Below are positions 11,601 to 21,229 of a stretch of DNA of 64,000 nt, piece after piece (the stretch's first letter is position 1; every line of letters starts with the position of its first letter). Below the pieces are notes generated by a model, which did not search any database, was not told the DNA's origin, and saw only the letters and a list, made by a program, of their open reading frames with translations. The position numbers were made by a program, and so were the translations under genes. Source of the DNA: Candidatus Bathycorpusculum sp. (GTDB lineage: Archaea; Thermoproteota; Bathyarchaeia; Bathyarchaeales; Bathycorpusculaceae); assembly GCA_009778385.1 (NCBI GenBank), contig WRJX01000103.1:1-64000 (forward strand). The letters are read 5' to 3'.

Positions 11601-12254
11601 ATTCGTATGATGCAGTTTGAACTCGAACGTATAGGGGCCGTTAATCAACTTGCCCTTTCACATTATGATGATCAAATTGCACGCTATCGTGAACTCTCAG
11701 TACGTTTAAACGAGTTAGAACGTGAAAAACAGGCTATCGTTGCATTTATGGATGAAATTGACGCAAAGAAACGTAAAGTCTTCATGACAGCATTTGATAA
11801 AATTAACAACAGCCTCACGGGGTACTTTGACAAACTATCTGGTGGTGGAACTGCCACTCTAAAGCTGGAAAACTCTGATGACCCATTTGCTGGTGGCATA
11901 GATATGATCGTCCAGTTTCCAAACAAACCAGCAATTGTCGTCAGCGGGGCTAGTGGTGGCGAACGCTCATGCTCAGCCGTTGCTTTCATTTTCAGCCTTA
12001 AAGAGTTCTCACCAGCATCCTTCTATATCCTTGACGAGGCTGATGCTCACTTAGATGCTTTTCACACAACCAAACTCGCCGAGTTACTTCTTGAAGAAGC
12101 AGCCCGAACACAATTTATCGTCATCAGCTTACGCCCTGAAATGGTCAACAAAGCCCAAAAAGTCTACGGCGTCTATGAACGCAATGGCATTTCAAATGTT
12201 GTAACCGCCAAATTCCCGCCCGAAACACCAACAAGAGGAGAGTTATCCAAGTAA
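8685..12254 (+). CDS. smc: chromosome segregation protein SMC
   Basis: TTG start; N-terminal IKRIELKGFKSFG...GPNGSGKTNIMDALLFSLGE, coiled coils with hinge, C-terminal SGGERSCSAVAFIFSLKEFSPASFYILDEADAHLD. Confidence 0.97.
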   Translation: MPHIKRIELKGFKSFGPQTVKVNLEKGFTAITGPNGSGKTNIMDALLFSLGELSTRRMRADNASRLIFHGSEKGGLEKSKMAKVVVQFDNTDGLMPVDTSTVTISREVYRNGQSVYRLNGRRMSRSHIIETLSMAAISSMSQNIIPQGQITRLTEISPLDRRKIIEELIGIGQYDAEKAEAEEKLRSADISIRTAMGRIDEVQKRLDDLERERNQLSRYNFIQEETKKFQAIKISNEITQLNGKLQESATNLEKVQARVDKLKGQRDLRRTKRHEIEGEWRKLSGETLEEGGSQILKVQIDIGELKSRLTELTTQISSSQASLESIKRVAQNNQVSHGSIQNEIKDNRLKIRAFKTEYEKLKAQITEKEAIHEALAQESIQLWEGLGDNSQKVRGVELQIENHTKRLAYLRSEYTKDKSAMRICAGRLKNLTVRKEKFLVNLAELEKSLVELEQVQRDQKVQIKNLENTIDRKTTQKELVQKEIADAERIARSAKDAVIEFATQKDLAATIAQEEKALRSIEEMGDVGAINGIHGRLRGLIKIDKNYKKAVEAAATGWLDALVVKDVDAAFMCAETLRRMKLGRIKIIPLQGTIPQKSKPAPMREGAVGQLATFIKYDKKFEFAVDYVFGDTVVVSNDKTGFALSNDGYRSVTVNGDLYEPGAFESGFYRSPIDFSTIIPSENALKSLDEAVKALQTHLTQRGSDITNIDEEIERAKIEMTRLDEFITTLDREVVRIRRSVKRTQINVRHTEKFGGKLEREIASYKGRMSLYMSERNTIKKSLQKNHIDLAELRQKTNVSHIQDLEVQRERVGEEANSLRQQLGSLQTEISTRQSQFDNVLRVGYQNVKIQVSKVEQQQRKLEKEIAEALQQRDSLKKEIDDLEKSRVELSNAVLSAREESKKFTTQIDDIDTELRSLDTEYEQADLLLNQLTLAIQTSNLRHQTLQNQLKQYGFEQEFEVNPKQVEDADTTIRMMQFELERIGAVNQLALSHYDDQIARYRELSVRLNELEREKQAIVAFMDEIDAKKRKVFMTAFDKINNSLTGYFDKLSGGGTATLKLENSDDPFAGGIDMIVQFPNKPAIVVSGASGGERSCSAVAFIFSLKEFSPASFYILDEADAHLDAFHTTKLAELLLEEAARTQFIVISLRPEMVNKAQKVYGVYERNGISNVVTAKFPPETPTRGELSK

Positions 12255-12985
12255 TGGCATCCACAATACCATCCCAAACTACCCCATCCCGCAGACCTTT
12301 CTACCTACGTCCACCTTGGAACATCCTATTTGAACTAAGCAAACTCGAAAAACTTGGCACCCCTTGGAGCATTAACATTGCCTACCTGCTGCGATCATTC
12401 CTTACCGAAATGGATCACACAGGCAAGGTAGACTTTCGCGCTTCAGGTGTCGCATTAGACTCCTCCGCGTTAATTTATCTTATGAAATCCAAGTTACTTT
12501 TAACTCTAAATGAGCCGCCTCCACCATCAGCACCAAAACTTCCACCAGACTTCGTTCCACCACCACTATTTCTACCCCTTCGTCACGAATTAACATCAAC
12601 AACTATCCAACATCTCTTAGACGTCTTAGACGAAGTTCTAAAAGGCGAAAAGCTCTCCCGATTAGACCGTGCGGTGGTTCAAACGCCAGTTTTACCTGCA
12701 GTTTCAGATTTACTTCCACAATTCGACAGATTTATTGCTGAATTGGAAAATCAAGTTGACCAGCTTTACGCTTTATTGATTGAAAAAGTACATGGTCAAG
12801 GTATTATTGACTTTTCAACACTAATTAAAGGTGCCACCCGTATAGAAGCATTAAGAATATTCATTTACCTACTTTTTCTTGCGCAAGACGGTTTAGTAAG
12901 TTTGTGGCAAAATGAAGAAACAGACGAATTATACATAGCAGTGGGGAACCTAAAAGTTGGAAAAGCCAGACAACCAATTAAGTGA
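12254..12985 (+). CDS. scpA: segregation and condensation protein A (kleisin)
   Basis: PWNILFELSKLEKLGTPWSINIAYLLRSFLTEMDHTGKVDFRASGVALDSSALIYLMKSKLLL; overlaps the smc stop. Confidence 0.85.
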   Translation: MASTIPSQTTPSRRPFYLRPPWNILFELSKLEKLGTPWSINIAYLLRSFLTEMDHTGKVDFRASGVALDSSALIYLMKSKLLLTLNEPPPPSAPKLPPDFVPPPLFLPLRHELTSTTIQHLLDVLDEVLKGEKLSRLDRAVVQTPVLPAVSDLLPQFDRFIAELENQVDQLYALLIEKVHGQGIIDFSTLIKGATRIEALRIFIYLLFLAQDGLVSLWQNEETDELYIAVGNLKVGKARQPIK

Positions 12986-13712
12986 AACTCAAACAGAAAC
13001 AGCTAATCAGCCAACATTAGTCAAACCTACAGAGGTGGAGCAGCAAACTGCATCCACGGAGCAGTTAGCGTCAACTGTTATGCAATCTGAATCCATCTCT
13101 GAGTTAGGCGATCCGTCACAAACAGACCCAGATGATGCCGAAGATACAAAAGAAGTCAATGCAGCCCAAGCTGCAGAGAAGCTAAAACAAAACTTGGCAC
13201 TTATCGAGGCAGCTTTATACGTTGCGGGGCGGCCCTTGGATATAAACGAGTTATGTCAAGTCGTTAACAGTCGTTCTAAGAAAAGAGTGAAAAAATACAC
13301 AGAACTTGTCATGCAAGAATATGCTACAAGAAACTCGCCAATGGAAATTTTGGCTTTGAAAGATGAACGATATGTTTTACAGGTTAAAGCTGAATTTACT
13401 CCCCTCATTAAGAAGCTGGTTAATCGTCCTCTGCTTTCTTCTGGCCCACTTAAGACATTATCTTACATCGCATTTAGACAGCCCATTACACAGAAGCGTG
13501 TTATTGATGTTAGAGGTCAACATGCTTATGGTCACATAAAACTATTACAAGACATGAGGTTAATTGTATCAGAACGTATGGGGCGTTCAATAGCGCTTAA
13601 AACTACTGATTATTTTGCAGACTACTTCGGATTAACGCAGGATACTTCAGCTATGAAACGTGAATTAAGACGCATTTTCGGTGATGCATTAAAGGAAGTA
13701 GGGCAACCTTAA
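12957..13712 (+). CDS. scpB: segregation and condensation protein B
   Basis: LALIEAALYVAGRPLDINELCQVV...SSGPLKTLSYIAFRQPITQKRVIDVRG; third gene of the SMC operon. Confidence 0.88.
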   Translation: MEKPDNQLSETQTETANQPTLVKPTEVEQQTASTEQLASTVMQSESISELGDPSQTDPDDAEDTKEVNAAQAAEKLKQNLALIEAALYVAGRPLDINELCQVVNSRSKKRVKKYTELVMQEYATRNSPMEILALKDERYVLQVKAEFTPLIKKLVNRPLLSSGPLKTLSYIAFRQPITQKRVIDVRGQHAYGHIKLLQDMRLIVSERMGRSIALKTTDYFADYFGLTQDTSAMKRELRRIFGDALKEVGQP

Positions 13713-13776
13713 ACGGATATGTTTATATGGAAATTAACAGTTTTAGTGACTACGCGAATTAAAAGGAATGTAGAAT

Positions 13777-14172
13777 ATGTCTACTCATAGCAGTTTACGC
13801 AAAAGGAAACTAACAGGCGGCAAAAAACGAGTTTACCGTACAAAAAAGAAGTACGAAGCAGCTGGGTATCCAGCTGAAACAGTTCTAGGCGAACCAAAGC
13901 GCAAGAGCACACGAGGTTTAGGTGGTAACATAAAAGTTAAAGCTCTAACAGAAAAATTCGCCTCAGTAACTGATCAAAAGACTGGACAAACTCAAAAAGT
14001 AGAAATTGTCAGCGTAATTCGGAACGGTGCAAACGTTGACTATAACCGTAGAGGTGTCATCACTAAGGGTGCAGAAATTGATACAACTCTTGGTCATGCA
14101 AAAGTAACCAGTCGACCCGGTGCAGACGGTATTATAAACGCTGTTTTGATTGCCGGAAAAGAAAAACAATAA
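13777..14172 (+). CDS. rps8e: 30S ribosomal protein S8e
   Basis: KRKLTGGKKRVYRTKKKYEAAGYPAETVLGEPKRKSTRGLGGNIKVKAL. Confidence 0.95.
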   Translation: MSTHSSLRKRKLTGGKKRVYRTKKKYEAAGYPAETVLGEPKRKSTRGLGGNIKVKALTEKFASVTDQKTGQTQKVEIVSVIRNGANVDYNRRGVITKGAEIDTTLGHAKVTSRPGADGIINAVLIAGKEKQ

Positions 14173-14235
14173 TTTTTTTAATATTTTTATTTTCTATTAA
14201 AAGAAAAATAATATTTTTTAATATTTATTTTTTAT
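14169..14235. terminator. candidate bidirectional terminator between convergent rps8e and srp19
   Basis: T/A tracts forming an imperfect palindrome AATATTTTTATTTTCT...AAGAAAAATAATATT between convergent genes. Confidence 0.4.
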
Positions 14236-14560
14236 AAGGATGATGGTGCAACTGTTTTTGTTGCTCTGCTTGCTGTTGAATTTTTATCTTTGCAAGTTGT
14301 GCTGCAAGCTTTAGAATAATTTGCTCTTTTGGCTCATTTTTCTCTACTGTGAGCATGCCCATTTTTGACCAAGGTGTTTTAGGATAGCCAGCGGTTGGGT
14401 TAATGTCGTTTTGTAAGCCAAGATTATCAGCGGCCTCTTTGATTTCTAAAATTTTAGGGCTAATGACTGCCATATTTTTGGGAACACGTCTGCCTTCACT
14501 TTTACTTTTTGCAACATCAAAGTAAACCGGCCAAATTATTGCGTTATCAGATTTTCGCAT
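14225..14560 (-). CDS. srp19: signal recognition particle 19 kDa protein
   Basis: IIWPVYFDVAKSKSEGRRVPKNMAVISPKILEIKEAADNLGLQ. Confidence 0.92.
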   Translation of the reverse strand: MRKSDNAIIWPVYFDVAKSKSEGRRVPKNMAVISPKILEIKEAADNLGLQNDINPTAGYPKTPWSKMGMLTVEKNEPKEQIILKLAAQLAKIKIQQQAEQQKQLHHHPYKK

Positions 14561-14574
14561 TCTATTCTTTCTCC

Positions 14575-16359
14575 TTATTTATGTGCATAGTAAGCTACCA
14601 TTTTCTGGTTAACTTCATTCACGCGTGTAAACCCAAACCGTTCAAACTGTATAATCACATCTGGCTTTAATTTTTTGCTTTCATTTTCAGCAAACCCCGT
14701 CACTGTTTGAGCGTTTTGTAATATGACTTCACAGAAAAACTCTGTACCTTTTGGAATCCATTGAATAAGTTGAGCCTTGATTTTTCTTACATCTTCATAG
14801 TTTTCGCTGAAATATTTGGCTTCAACAGCCATCAGTTTAGATTCAACAGCATCGATGGTTGCTTGTTTGTCAACTTTTGTGATTTCTACGTTGAAGAGTT
14901 CCATGAGCCTAATTATTTTGCCTTGTTCTATGTTCATTGCGTCTTTTTTAGGAATCCAAAAACTTGTTGGTGTACCGTCTTTGTTTGGTGTGATTGTGTA
15001 TTCTCGGAAACCGCTCTCTGGTTTTTCAGGATGCAATGGCAATTTTGAAGTGAACCCTTTGGGTATCCCGTTAACTTTAAGCTCAATAGGATCTGGCACA
15101 AAAAAGTATCTGTTACTTGAGGCATCTAAAATTTTACGGTTATATGCATATAGATTCTCCCAGCTTAACGTTACATCATTAGGTTTTATTCCAACATCAA
15201 TAATCATTTTTTTGATGGCTTCAGGGGTGATTCCACGCTTACGCAAAGCAGCAAAGGTGCCAAGACGTGGGTCATCAAATCCTGCGTATGTTCCATCTTT
15301 AACGCCTGCAATAATTTTAGATTTACTCAAAAACGCATCTGTGATTTTAAGTCTGCCGTAATGAATTGCTTCAGGATATTCCCATCCAAGGGCTTGATAC
15401 ATGTATTTTTGACGTATCATATTTGTGTAGTGTTCTTTGCCCCGGATAATATGTGTCATGCCCATTAAGTGGTCATCTATACCTGCCGCCAAATTGTAAA
15501 GTGGCCAAAGAATATATTTGCTACCTACACGAGGATGCGGATACTTTTTAGTATCTACAATACGTAACGCTGGCCAATCGCGGACCGCTGGGTTGGGATG
15601 ATCAAGCTCTGTTTTTACACGTACAACTGCTTGTCCCTCATTGTAACCGCCGTTTACCATTTTGTGCCAACGTTCAAGCTGCTCTGTGAGAGACAAGTCG
15701 CGGCATGGACAGGCTTGTCTTGATAAGGATATTTTATGAAAAACTTCCTGTTTACATTCACAAACATAAGCTGCACCTGCTGCAACTAGTTTTTCTACGT
15801 ACTCATAGTAAATTGGAAGTCTGTCACTTTGGATATATTCTTCATCTACATGCACACCGAGCCATTTGAGATCTTTGCGTATGCTCTCATAAAATTCTAA
15901 GGCGGGTTTTTTGATTTTAGGATCAGTGTCTTCAAAGCGAAGAATAAATTTACCATTATGCATGCGTGCGTATTCATGACTAAGTATAATTGCTCTAGCA
16001 CTGCCAAGATGTAGTACGCAATCAGGGTTAGGCGAAAATCTTGTAACAATCTGCTTAAACTTGTTTGCATTAGGCAATGTGGGAAGTTTTTTTTCTTCAA
16101 CTTTTTCTTTCTTTTGAGTTTCAGGCCAATTTTGCTCCACAATAGACCTCTGCTCAGATAGTGAGTAGCTGTTAACCTCATTAACTACGCTATTAATTAC
16201 CACAGAAAGCTCCTTAACGCATGATCGCAAATCCTGTCTTTCTCCAAGAACCTTTCCAACCATTGCGCCTGCCTGCGCTTTACCATCATGCGAAATCGCG
16301 TTAAGCAACGCTGCCTTTCGTATTAACTCTCTAAGGTCTTTATCTTGTTCAAGTGCCAA
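14575..16359 (-). CDS. gltX: glutamyl-tRNA synthetase (archaeal, probably non-discriminating)
   Basis: RFSPNPDCVLHLGSARAIILSHEYAR...FEDTDP...LSKSKI motif; GatDE present in the window. Confidence 0.95.
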   Translation of the reverse strand: MALEQDKDLRELIRKAALLNAISHDGKAQAGAMVGKVLGERQDLRSCVKELSVVINSVVNEVNSYSLSEQRSIVEQNWPETQKKEKVEEKKLPTLPNANKFKQIVTRFSPNPDCVLHLGSARAIILSHEYARMHNGKFILRFEDTDPKIKKPALEFYESIRKDLKWLGVHVDEEYIQSDRLPIYYEYVEKLVAAGAAYVCECKQEVFHKISLSRQACPCRDLSLTEQLERWHKMVNGGYNEGQAVVRVKTELDHPNPAVRDWPALRIVDTKKYPHPRVGSKYILWPLYNLAAGIDDHLMGMTHIIRGKEHYTNMIRQKYMYQALGWEYPEAIHYGRLKITDAFLSKSKIIAGVKDGTYAGFDDPRLGTFAALRKRGITPEAIKKMIIDVGIKPNDVTLSWENLYAYNRKILDASSNRYFFVPDPIELKVNGIPKGFTSKLPLHPEKPESGFREYTITPNKDGTPTSFWIPKKDAMNIEQGKIIRLMELFNVEITKVDKQATIDAVESKLMAVEAKYFSENYEDVRKIKAQLIQWIPKGTEFFCEVILQNAQTVTGFAENESKKLKPDVIIQFERFGFTRVNEVNQKMVAYYAHK

Positions 16360-16381
16360 ATTTCTTACGCTCGCTGAAGTG

Positions 16382-17452
16382 TTACATGTTGCGTTTAATC
16401 AAGAATTCGGAGAACGCTTTTAATTTTTCCTTAGCCTCTGGCGTAGGCAGTAGACGATCTACTTCATTCCAACTGTCAGCCACAATTTTTTCTGCCATAT
16501 GCATAGTATGTTCGATAGCGTGGTATTTTTGCATAAGCGCAATTGCTTCGTCACGGAGTTTCTGATCGTTGGTGTGCATGTTAAGAATTTCAATAAGACG
16601 CTTTTTATCTGCTTCATTTGCGTTTTTAAGCGTATAGATAACCATTAACGTACGTTTACCCTCTGTAATATCTTGGCCAACACCACCTTTCTTTTTAGCA
16701 AACTCTTGACCCGTCAAATCTAAAACGTCATCCTGCATCTGAAACGCAACACCTATACTTTCAGCAAATTTGCCAAGCTTATCAACAAGCGATTTTTCTA
16801 CACCTGAAAAAACTGCCGCCATTTTTGCTGCCATACGCGCTAAGGTACCTGTTTTGTATGCACACATCTGCAGGTAATCATATTCACTAATATTGTCAGC
16901 GTTTGCTAAACTACGGTGCCACGTAATATCCATGGCTTGACCCATGCTAAGATTAATCATTTCCTGCACATAAACCTCATAAACGCCACAAAGTATCTCT
17001 GCAGGCAAATTAACTTCTTTACCCATTAAGGCTAACAAGGGCATATAGTACATGGCGTTACCAACGTTAACGGCAATATCTAACCCATACAGTTTGTAGG
17101 TGCATGGTTTTCCTCGTCGTAACTCCGAGGTGTCTTCAATGTCATCGATGACAAGGGTGCCGTTGTGGATAACTTCAGGGATAACTGAAAAGTCTACACA
17201 GTAATCTTCTTTTTTGCCTAACGCTTCACAGATGAGCAGAAACAAGGCTGGCCGCCAACGTTTTCCACCCCTATCTAGTATATCCCAAGTTGGATCAGCT
17301 ATGGCTTTATCTAAAGTTTCCAAGTTATAACTATAAGCTGGTGGAGTAACTTGGAAAAGTATCGAATCTTTAGCGAATTTGCGTGGAATGTACTTTTCAA
17401 TAGCTTTATCAATTAACGGTGCTTTTTCTTCAAGAAATTTTCCGATATCCAA
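16382..17452 (-). CDS. polyprenyl (geranylgeranyl) diphosphate synthase
   Basis: LVIDDIEDTSELRRGKPC first Asp-rich motif and FQMQDDVLDLTG second Asp-rich motif. Confidence 0.93.
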   Translation of the reverse strand: MDIGKFLEEKAPLIDKAIEKYIPRKFAKDSILFQVTPPAYSYNLETLDKAIADPTWDILDRGGKRWRPALFLLICEALGKKEDYCVDFSVIPEVIHNGTLVIDDIEDTSELRRGKPCTYKLYGLDIAVNVGNAMYYMPLLALMGKEVNLPAEILCGVYEVYVQEMINLSMGQAMDITWHRSLANADNISEYDYLQMCAYKTGTLARMAAKMAAVFSGVEKSLVDKLGKFAESIGVAFQMQDDVLDLTGQEFAKKKGGVGQDITEGKRTLMVIYTLKNANEADKKRLIEILNMHTNDQKLRDEAIALMQKYHAIEHTMHMAEKIVADSWNEVDRLLPTPEAKEKLKAFSEFLIKRNM

Positions 17453-17455
17453 GCG

Positions 17456-18541
17456 TTAACATACTCCTCTACGTGCATATCCTTCTATGTTGAAACCTCT
17501 TATTTTTAACCACTCCGCAGTTTCACGGCATATAACCAATGGAGTTTTAGCTAAATCTGCAACATTTTCTGCGCCAACAAGAAACAGGACGTTTTTCAAC
17601 TCATCTATTAAGCCTAAGAGCAGTTGTTCTGTTTCTTTGCTGCCTTTAACAGCTGTTTCCAGCGCAGGTTGAGTTATGCTTGCCAAATTAGCACCCAATG
17701 CTAATGCCTTTGCAATGTCTGTTCCAGTGCGGACGCCACCTGAAGCAATTACTGGTAACTTTGTAGACTGTACAACCTCCACGATACTTGCCGCAGTTGG
17801 AATGCCCCAGTCCCAAAATGCTTCACCTAATGTTTTTTCTCCTCGATAGTATTCTACCGCAGCGAAACTTGTTCCACCCACACCGCCAACATCAATGGCT
17901 TTTACACCTGCCTCTTTGAGCACTTTAGCGTCTTCAGCTGAGATACCTGCACCTGTTTCTTTTATGATTACCGGCTTGTCTAATTCACCTGCAACTTCAC
18001 CGACTTTTGCTAAGACACCTTTAAAGTTAGTTTGTCCTTCTGGCTGAACGGCTTCTTGCAGTGCGTTAAGGTGGATTGCAACTGCATCTGCGTCTATCAT
18101 TTCGATGACTTTTCGGGCTTCTTTTATTCCATAACCATGGACAAGCTGAACGCCTCCGATGTTAGCAATCAAAAAAGCATTTGGTGCAGCTTTACGTGCG
18201 ACCGTATAGGTCTTTTCAAGTGTATAGTTTTCGATGGCTGCCCTTTGGCTCCCCAAACCCATGCCTAAACCAAGTTTTTCAACAGCCTCTGCGATGTTCT
18301 GGTTAATTCTGATAGCTTCTTCTGTACCGCCGGTCATGGCACCAACAATTAAGGGTGCAGAAAAAGTTTTATTTAAAAAGGAAGTTGAAAGGTTTATGTC
18401 CTTTCGGTTAACTTCTGGCAGGGCACGGTGTACAAACCGTATGTCCTCAAACCCTGCTGTCACGGTTTTTGCTTGTGCTTTCTTTTCAAGGCAGATTCTA
18501 ATATGTTCTGCCTTTCTTTTCTCAGTTTTCTCTGCAGCCAT
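17456..18541 (-). CDS. fni: type 2 isopentenyl-diphosphate delta-isomerase (FMN dependent)
   Basis: APLIVGAMTGGTEEA...GLGSQRAAIE...IDVGGVGGTSFAAVE...VIASGGVRTGTDIAKALALGA. Confidence 0.95.
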   Translation of the reverse strand: MAAEKTEKRKAEHIRICLEKKAQAKTVTAGFEDIRFVHRALPEVNRKDINLSTSFLNKTFSAPLIVGAMTGGTEEAIRINQNIAEAVEKLGLGMGLGSQRAAIENYTLEKTYTVARKAAPNAFLIANIGGVQLVHGYGIKEARKVIEMIDADAVAIHLNALQEAVQPEGQTNFKGVLAKVGEVAGELDKPVIIKETGAGISAEDAKVLKEAGVKAIDVGGVGGTSFAAVEYYRGEKTLGEAFWDWGIPTAASIVEVVQSTKLPVIASGGVRTGTDIAKALALGANLASITQPALETAVKGSKETEQLLLGLIDELKNVLFLVGAENVADLAKTPLVICRETAEWLKIRGFNIEGYARRGVC

Positions 18542-18542
18542 C

Positions 18543-19346
18543 TTACGTCTTCTCTATTACAGTGCCTAACACACTTTGACCTGTTAAGGCTCTGTAAATA
18601 GATAAGCTTTTTGTGGCTCCAGTAACCGTGACGGGTATGCCTGCTTCAACGGCTGGGATAAGTTCAGCGATTTTTCCTGCCATACCGCCTGTAACGTCGG
18701 TTCCAGCTGCTTTTCCAAGTTTAGGCTGCAACGCTTTGAGTTCTGTAAGGTTTAAATGCTTTATTGGTTTGGCTTCTGGGTTTGTTTTTGGATCTGCTTC
18801 AAATATGCCGTCAGTGTCAACGCCAACAACGATTTTTTCAGCATTATACTTTAGTGCAAGATACGTAACAAGTTGGTCGCCGCTAAGAATGGTAAAGCCA
18901 AGTTTTTCATCCATAACTGCATCGCCATACAGTACTGGTGTAAAGATTAATTTACTCATGGCTTTAAGGGCTGTTTCGTCAAAGGTTTTGACTTTGCCAT
19001 TTTCTGTTACCATACAATTTGCTGGTGCAACACTAACTGCTGGAATTTCATGCCAAATAAGTGCATCCATAACTAGACCGTTAAGGACAGTCATCATGTG
19101 GTGGGTTTCAGCGTAACCAAACTTTTGTGTAGGGTCTTCTTTGTATCCGTCTTTTATGCCATACTTTGCAGCTGTTGGGTGACCAAAGCTGCCGCCCCCG
19201 TGAACTATAATTAAATTGTCAAGGTCGGCACGTTTGATTTCTTCAGCTAAACGGTTGATTATCTCGTTTTTCGGAATTGCCTCCGTGGTTTTATCAGTGA
19301 TTGCTGAGCCACCAAGTTTAAGGATGATAGGTCGTGCATCGTTCAT
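18543..19346 (-). CDS. ipk: isopentenyl phosphate kinase
   Basis: IILKLGGSAITDK...IVHGGGSFGHPTA..., amino-acid-kinase fold with IPK His. Confidence 0.94.
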   Translation of the reverse strand: MNDARPIILKLGGSAITDKTTEAIPKNEIINRLAEEIKRADLDNLIIVHGGGSFGHPTAAKYGIKDGYKEDPTQKFGYAETHHMMTVLNGLVMDALIWHEIPAVSVAPANCMVTENGKVKTFDETALKAMSKLIFTPVLYGDAVMDEKLGFTILSGDQLVTYLALKYNAEKIVVGVDTDGIFEADPKTNPEAKPIKHLNLTELKALQPKLGKAAGTDVTGGMAGKIAELIPAVEAGIPVTVTGATKSLSIYRALTGQSVLGTVIEKT

Positions 19347-19644
19347 TTGTAATCATTACCGTCTAATCTAAATTCAATACACTTAATTAATTTTACAGTA
19401 GCTACAGCCTAAGCGCTATGCATCTACGTTCTATTTGCCCTTGTTTTTTGTATACACCTGCCTTATTCTTGTCTTTAACATGTCGGTGTCATGCCTCTAA
19501 CATGTTAAATTATTTATTTTATAGCGAATAGATATGCCCCTACAGACTTCTGCATATAATCCATAGTTGAAGGGACTGGTTAAAAGTAAATCTATATTGT
19601 TTTAACAATCAACTAAATTTTTCAATAAGCCTAAAAAAGAAAAA

Positions 19645-20031
19645 TTAGAAAAGATTTACGTTCTCATTTTCAATGATGATTTTATTGCCTGTCTTGATTT
19701 TTGTTACGTCCACTTTGTCTACGAATGGAATTTCGCTAATAATGGCACCGACTGCAACGATGGTTTCAGTTTCCTTGTTTATCATGCCTATGGGTGCGGT
19801 GCCATTTTTCTTCATACGGTATAATGTGTAGCTACCAACGGTACTGCCTTTGCCCTGCGGAAATACGAGAATTTTACCTTTGATGTTTACTCCTTCTAAT
19901 TCATGACCTTTTTCAAGTACAATACCTGTGTTAGGATCAACGCCGCCATAGAAACTAATTGGCATACTAGTGACGAGTGCTTCGCCTTCGACTTTTCCTT
20001 TGTAGATTATTCTTCCTTTTAATTGTTCCAT
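19645..20031 (-). CDS. aconitase X swivel (DUF126) / phosphomevalonate dehydratase small subunit
   Basis: KGRIIYKGKVEGEALVTSMPISFYGGVDPNTGIV...ILVFPQGKGSTVGSYTLY. Confidence 0.93.
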   Translation of the reverse strand: MEQLKGRIIYKGKVEGEALVTSMPISFYGGVDPNTGIVLEKGHELEGVNIKGKILVFPQGKGSTVGSYTLYRMKKNGTAPIGMINKETETIVAVGAIISEIPFVDKVDVTKIKTGNKIIIENENVNLF

Positions 20032-21218
20032 TTTCCACTCACCGCTGCTTCAATACATTCTTTCATGCTGCCCATCTTGGTTTTCATAAGATTCTGTCTT
20101 GAATAGAAGCAACCCTTAGCTGATGTGGTTGCTAACGCTTTAAATCTGCCTTTCAGTGGAGCAACTGCCATGCAGGTATCACATGCAAATTTGCCCCCCG
20201 CTGCCTCAATAATTGCCGTGTAGCCACGTTTATCTGCAAGATGCTTAACTGTTCTAGATGTTGCAACCCATAACTCTGTGTTTTCTTTAACTTTTTTACC
20301 CTGAATTAAGTCTGCGATTTCTTGAATTTCTTTAATTGAACAATGGGGACAACCGACACAGACAAAATCAATTTCATCAGCATTATCATTGATGTTGTCA
20401 TAAGCGTTTTTAATGTCACCAGTTTCAATTGTCACTGTTTCTTTGGGCTGGATTTGCAGATCTGCACCCGGTGTTATGCCTTTTATGTAGAATAAGGGTT
20501 TAGTACCGTAAGTGACTGTTGAGGCGCAAAAGCTTTTAAGTTCATCAAGATGTGCTGCCTTTATACCTGTTATATATGGAATTTTGTTTTCAGCTTTCTT
20601 GCCTATCGCGTAACCTAATGCTCCCCAGTCAGACAATTTGGAAAGTTCTGCTTCAACTTGAACATGCACCTCTGGAATACGGTTTTCGTCAAGATGCAAA
20701 CCATAGCAGGGAGTTTTGCCGACAAACGCTGCCGCCAAAGCTGATGGCCCACCTTCCCTGTTTGTGCGTGCGCCCAAAACAGAGTTAGCAAACGTTACTG
20801 CACTACTTTCTGACCATGCAATATGTTCACCATACAGGGGAAGATTGCCAATGAGGTAGGGTGTACAGGTACAGCTAACAAGTATGCCCATGCGTTGAAA
20901 AGCATCAATAACAAGATTCTGTTTTTCTGCAAATTCTGCAGTGATGCCAAGTTGCTGCCAGTTTTCAAGATCCATACCTGCAGGGTTAAGTGTAGTTAAA
21001 ACCTTGACTTTGCCATCTTTTGATAGTGAATCTAAAAATTCCAGTCCAGCATCACCCAAATTATGATAAGAAACACCTGAAACTTGGACACTGCCAACAT
21101 CAATTAAGTTCTTTGCACCAAAAATTTCGCCAAGAGCAACTAGGATTTCCATGCTTTTACGTACAGCATAGCCTTCCTTGCCGTCTAGCATTGCTTGTTC
21201 TTGCTTAGTTAACTCCAT
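20019..21218 (-). CDS. aconitase X catalytic subunit / phosphomevalonate dehydratase large subunit
   Basis: AcnX motifs VSYHNLGDAGLEFL, CTPYLIGNLPLYGEHIAWSESSAVTFANSVLGARTNREGGPSALAAA, CVGCPHCS, FACDTCM, GCFYS (candidate Fe-S cysteines). Confidence 0.94.
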   Translation of the reverse strand: MELTKQEQAMLDGKEGYAVRKSMEILVALGEIFGAKNLIDVGSVQVSGVSYHNLGDAGLEFLDSLSKDGKVKVLTTLNPAGMDLENWQQLGITAEFAEKQNLVIDAFQRMGILVSCTCTPYLIGNLPLYGEHIAWSESSAVTFANSVLGARTNREGGPSALAAAFVGKTPCYGLHLDENRIPEVHVQVEAELSKLSDWGALGYAIGKKAENKIPYITGIKAAHLDELKSFCASTVTYGTKPLFYIKGITPGADLQIQPKETVTIETGDIKNAYDNINDNADEIDFVCVGCPHCSIKEIQEIADLIQGKKVKENTELWVATSRTVKHLADKRGYTAIIEAAGGKFACDTCMAVAPLKGRFKALATTSAKGCFYSRQNLMKTKMGSMKECIEAAVSGKWNN

Positions 21219-21229
21219 AACTAATCACG

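Noticed and set aside
14816-15361. Plus-strand 181-aa ORF
   Set aside because: Antisense of gltX, which is unambiguous.
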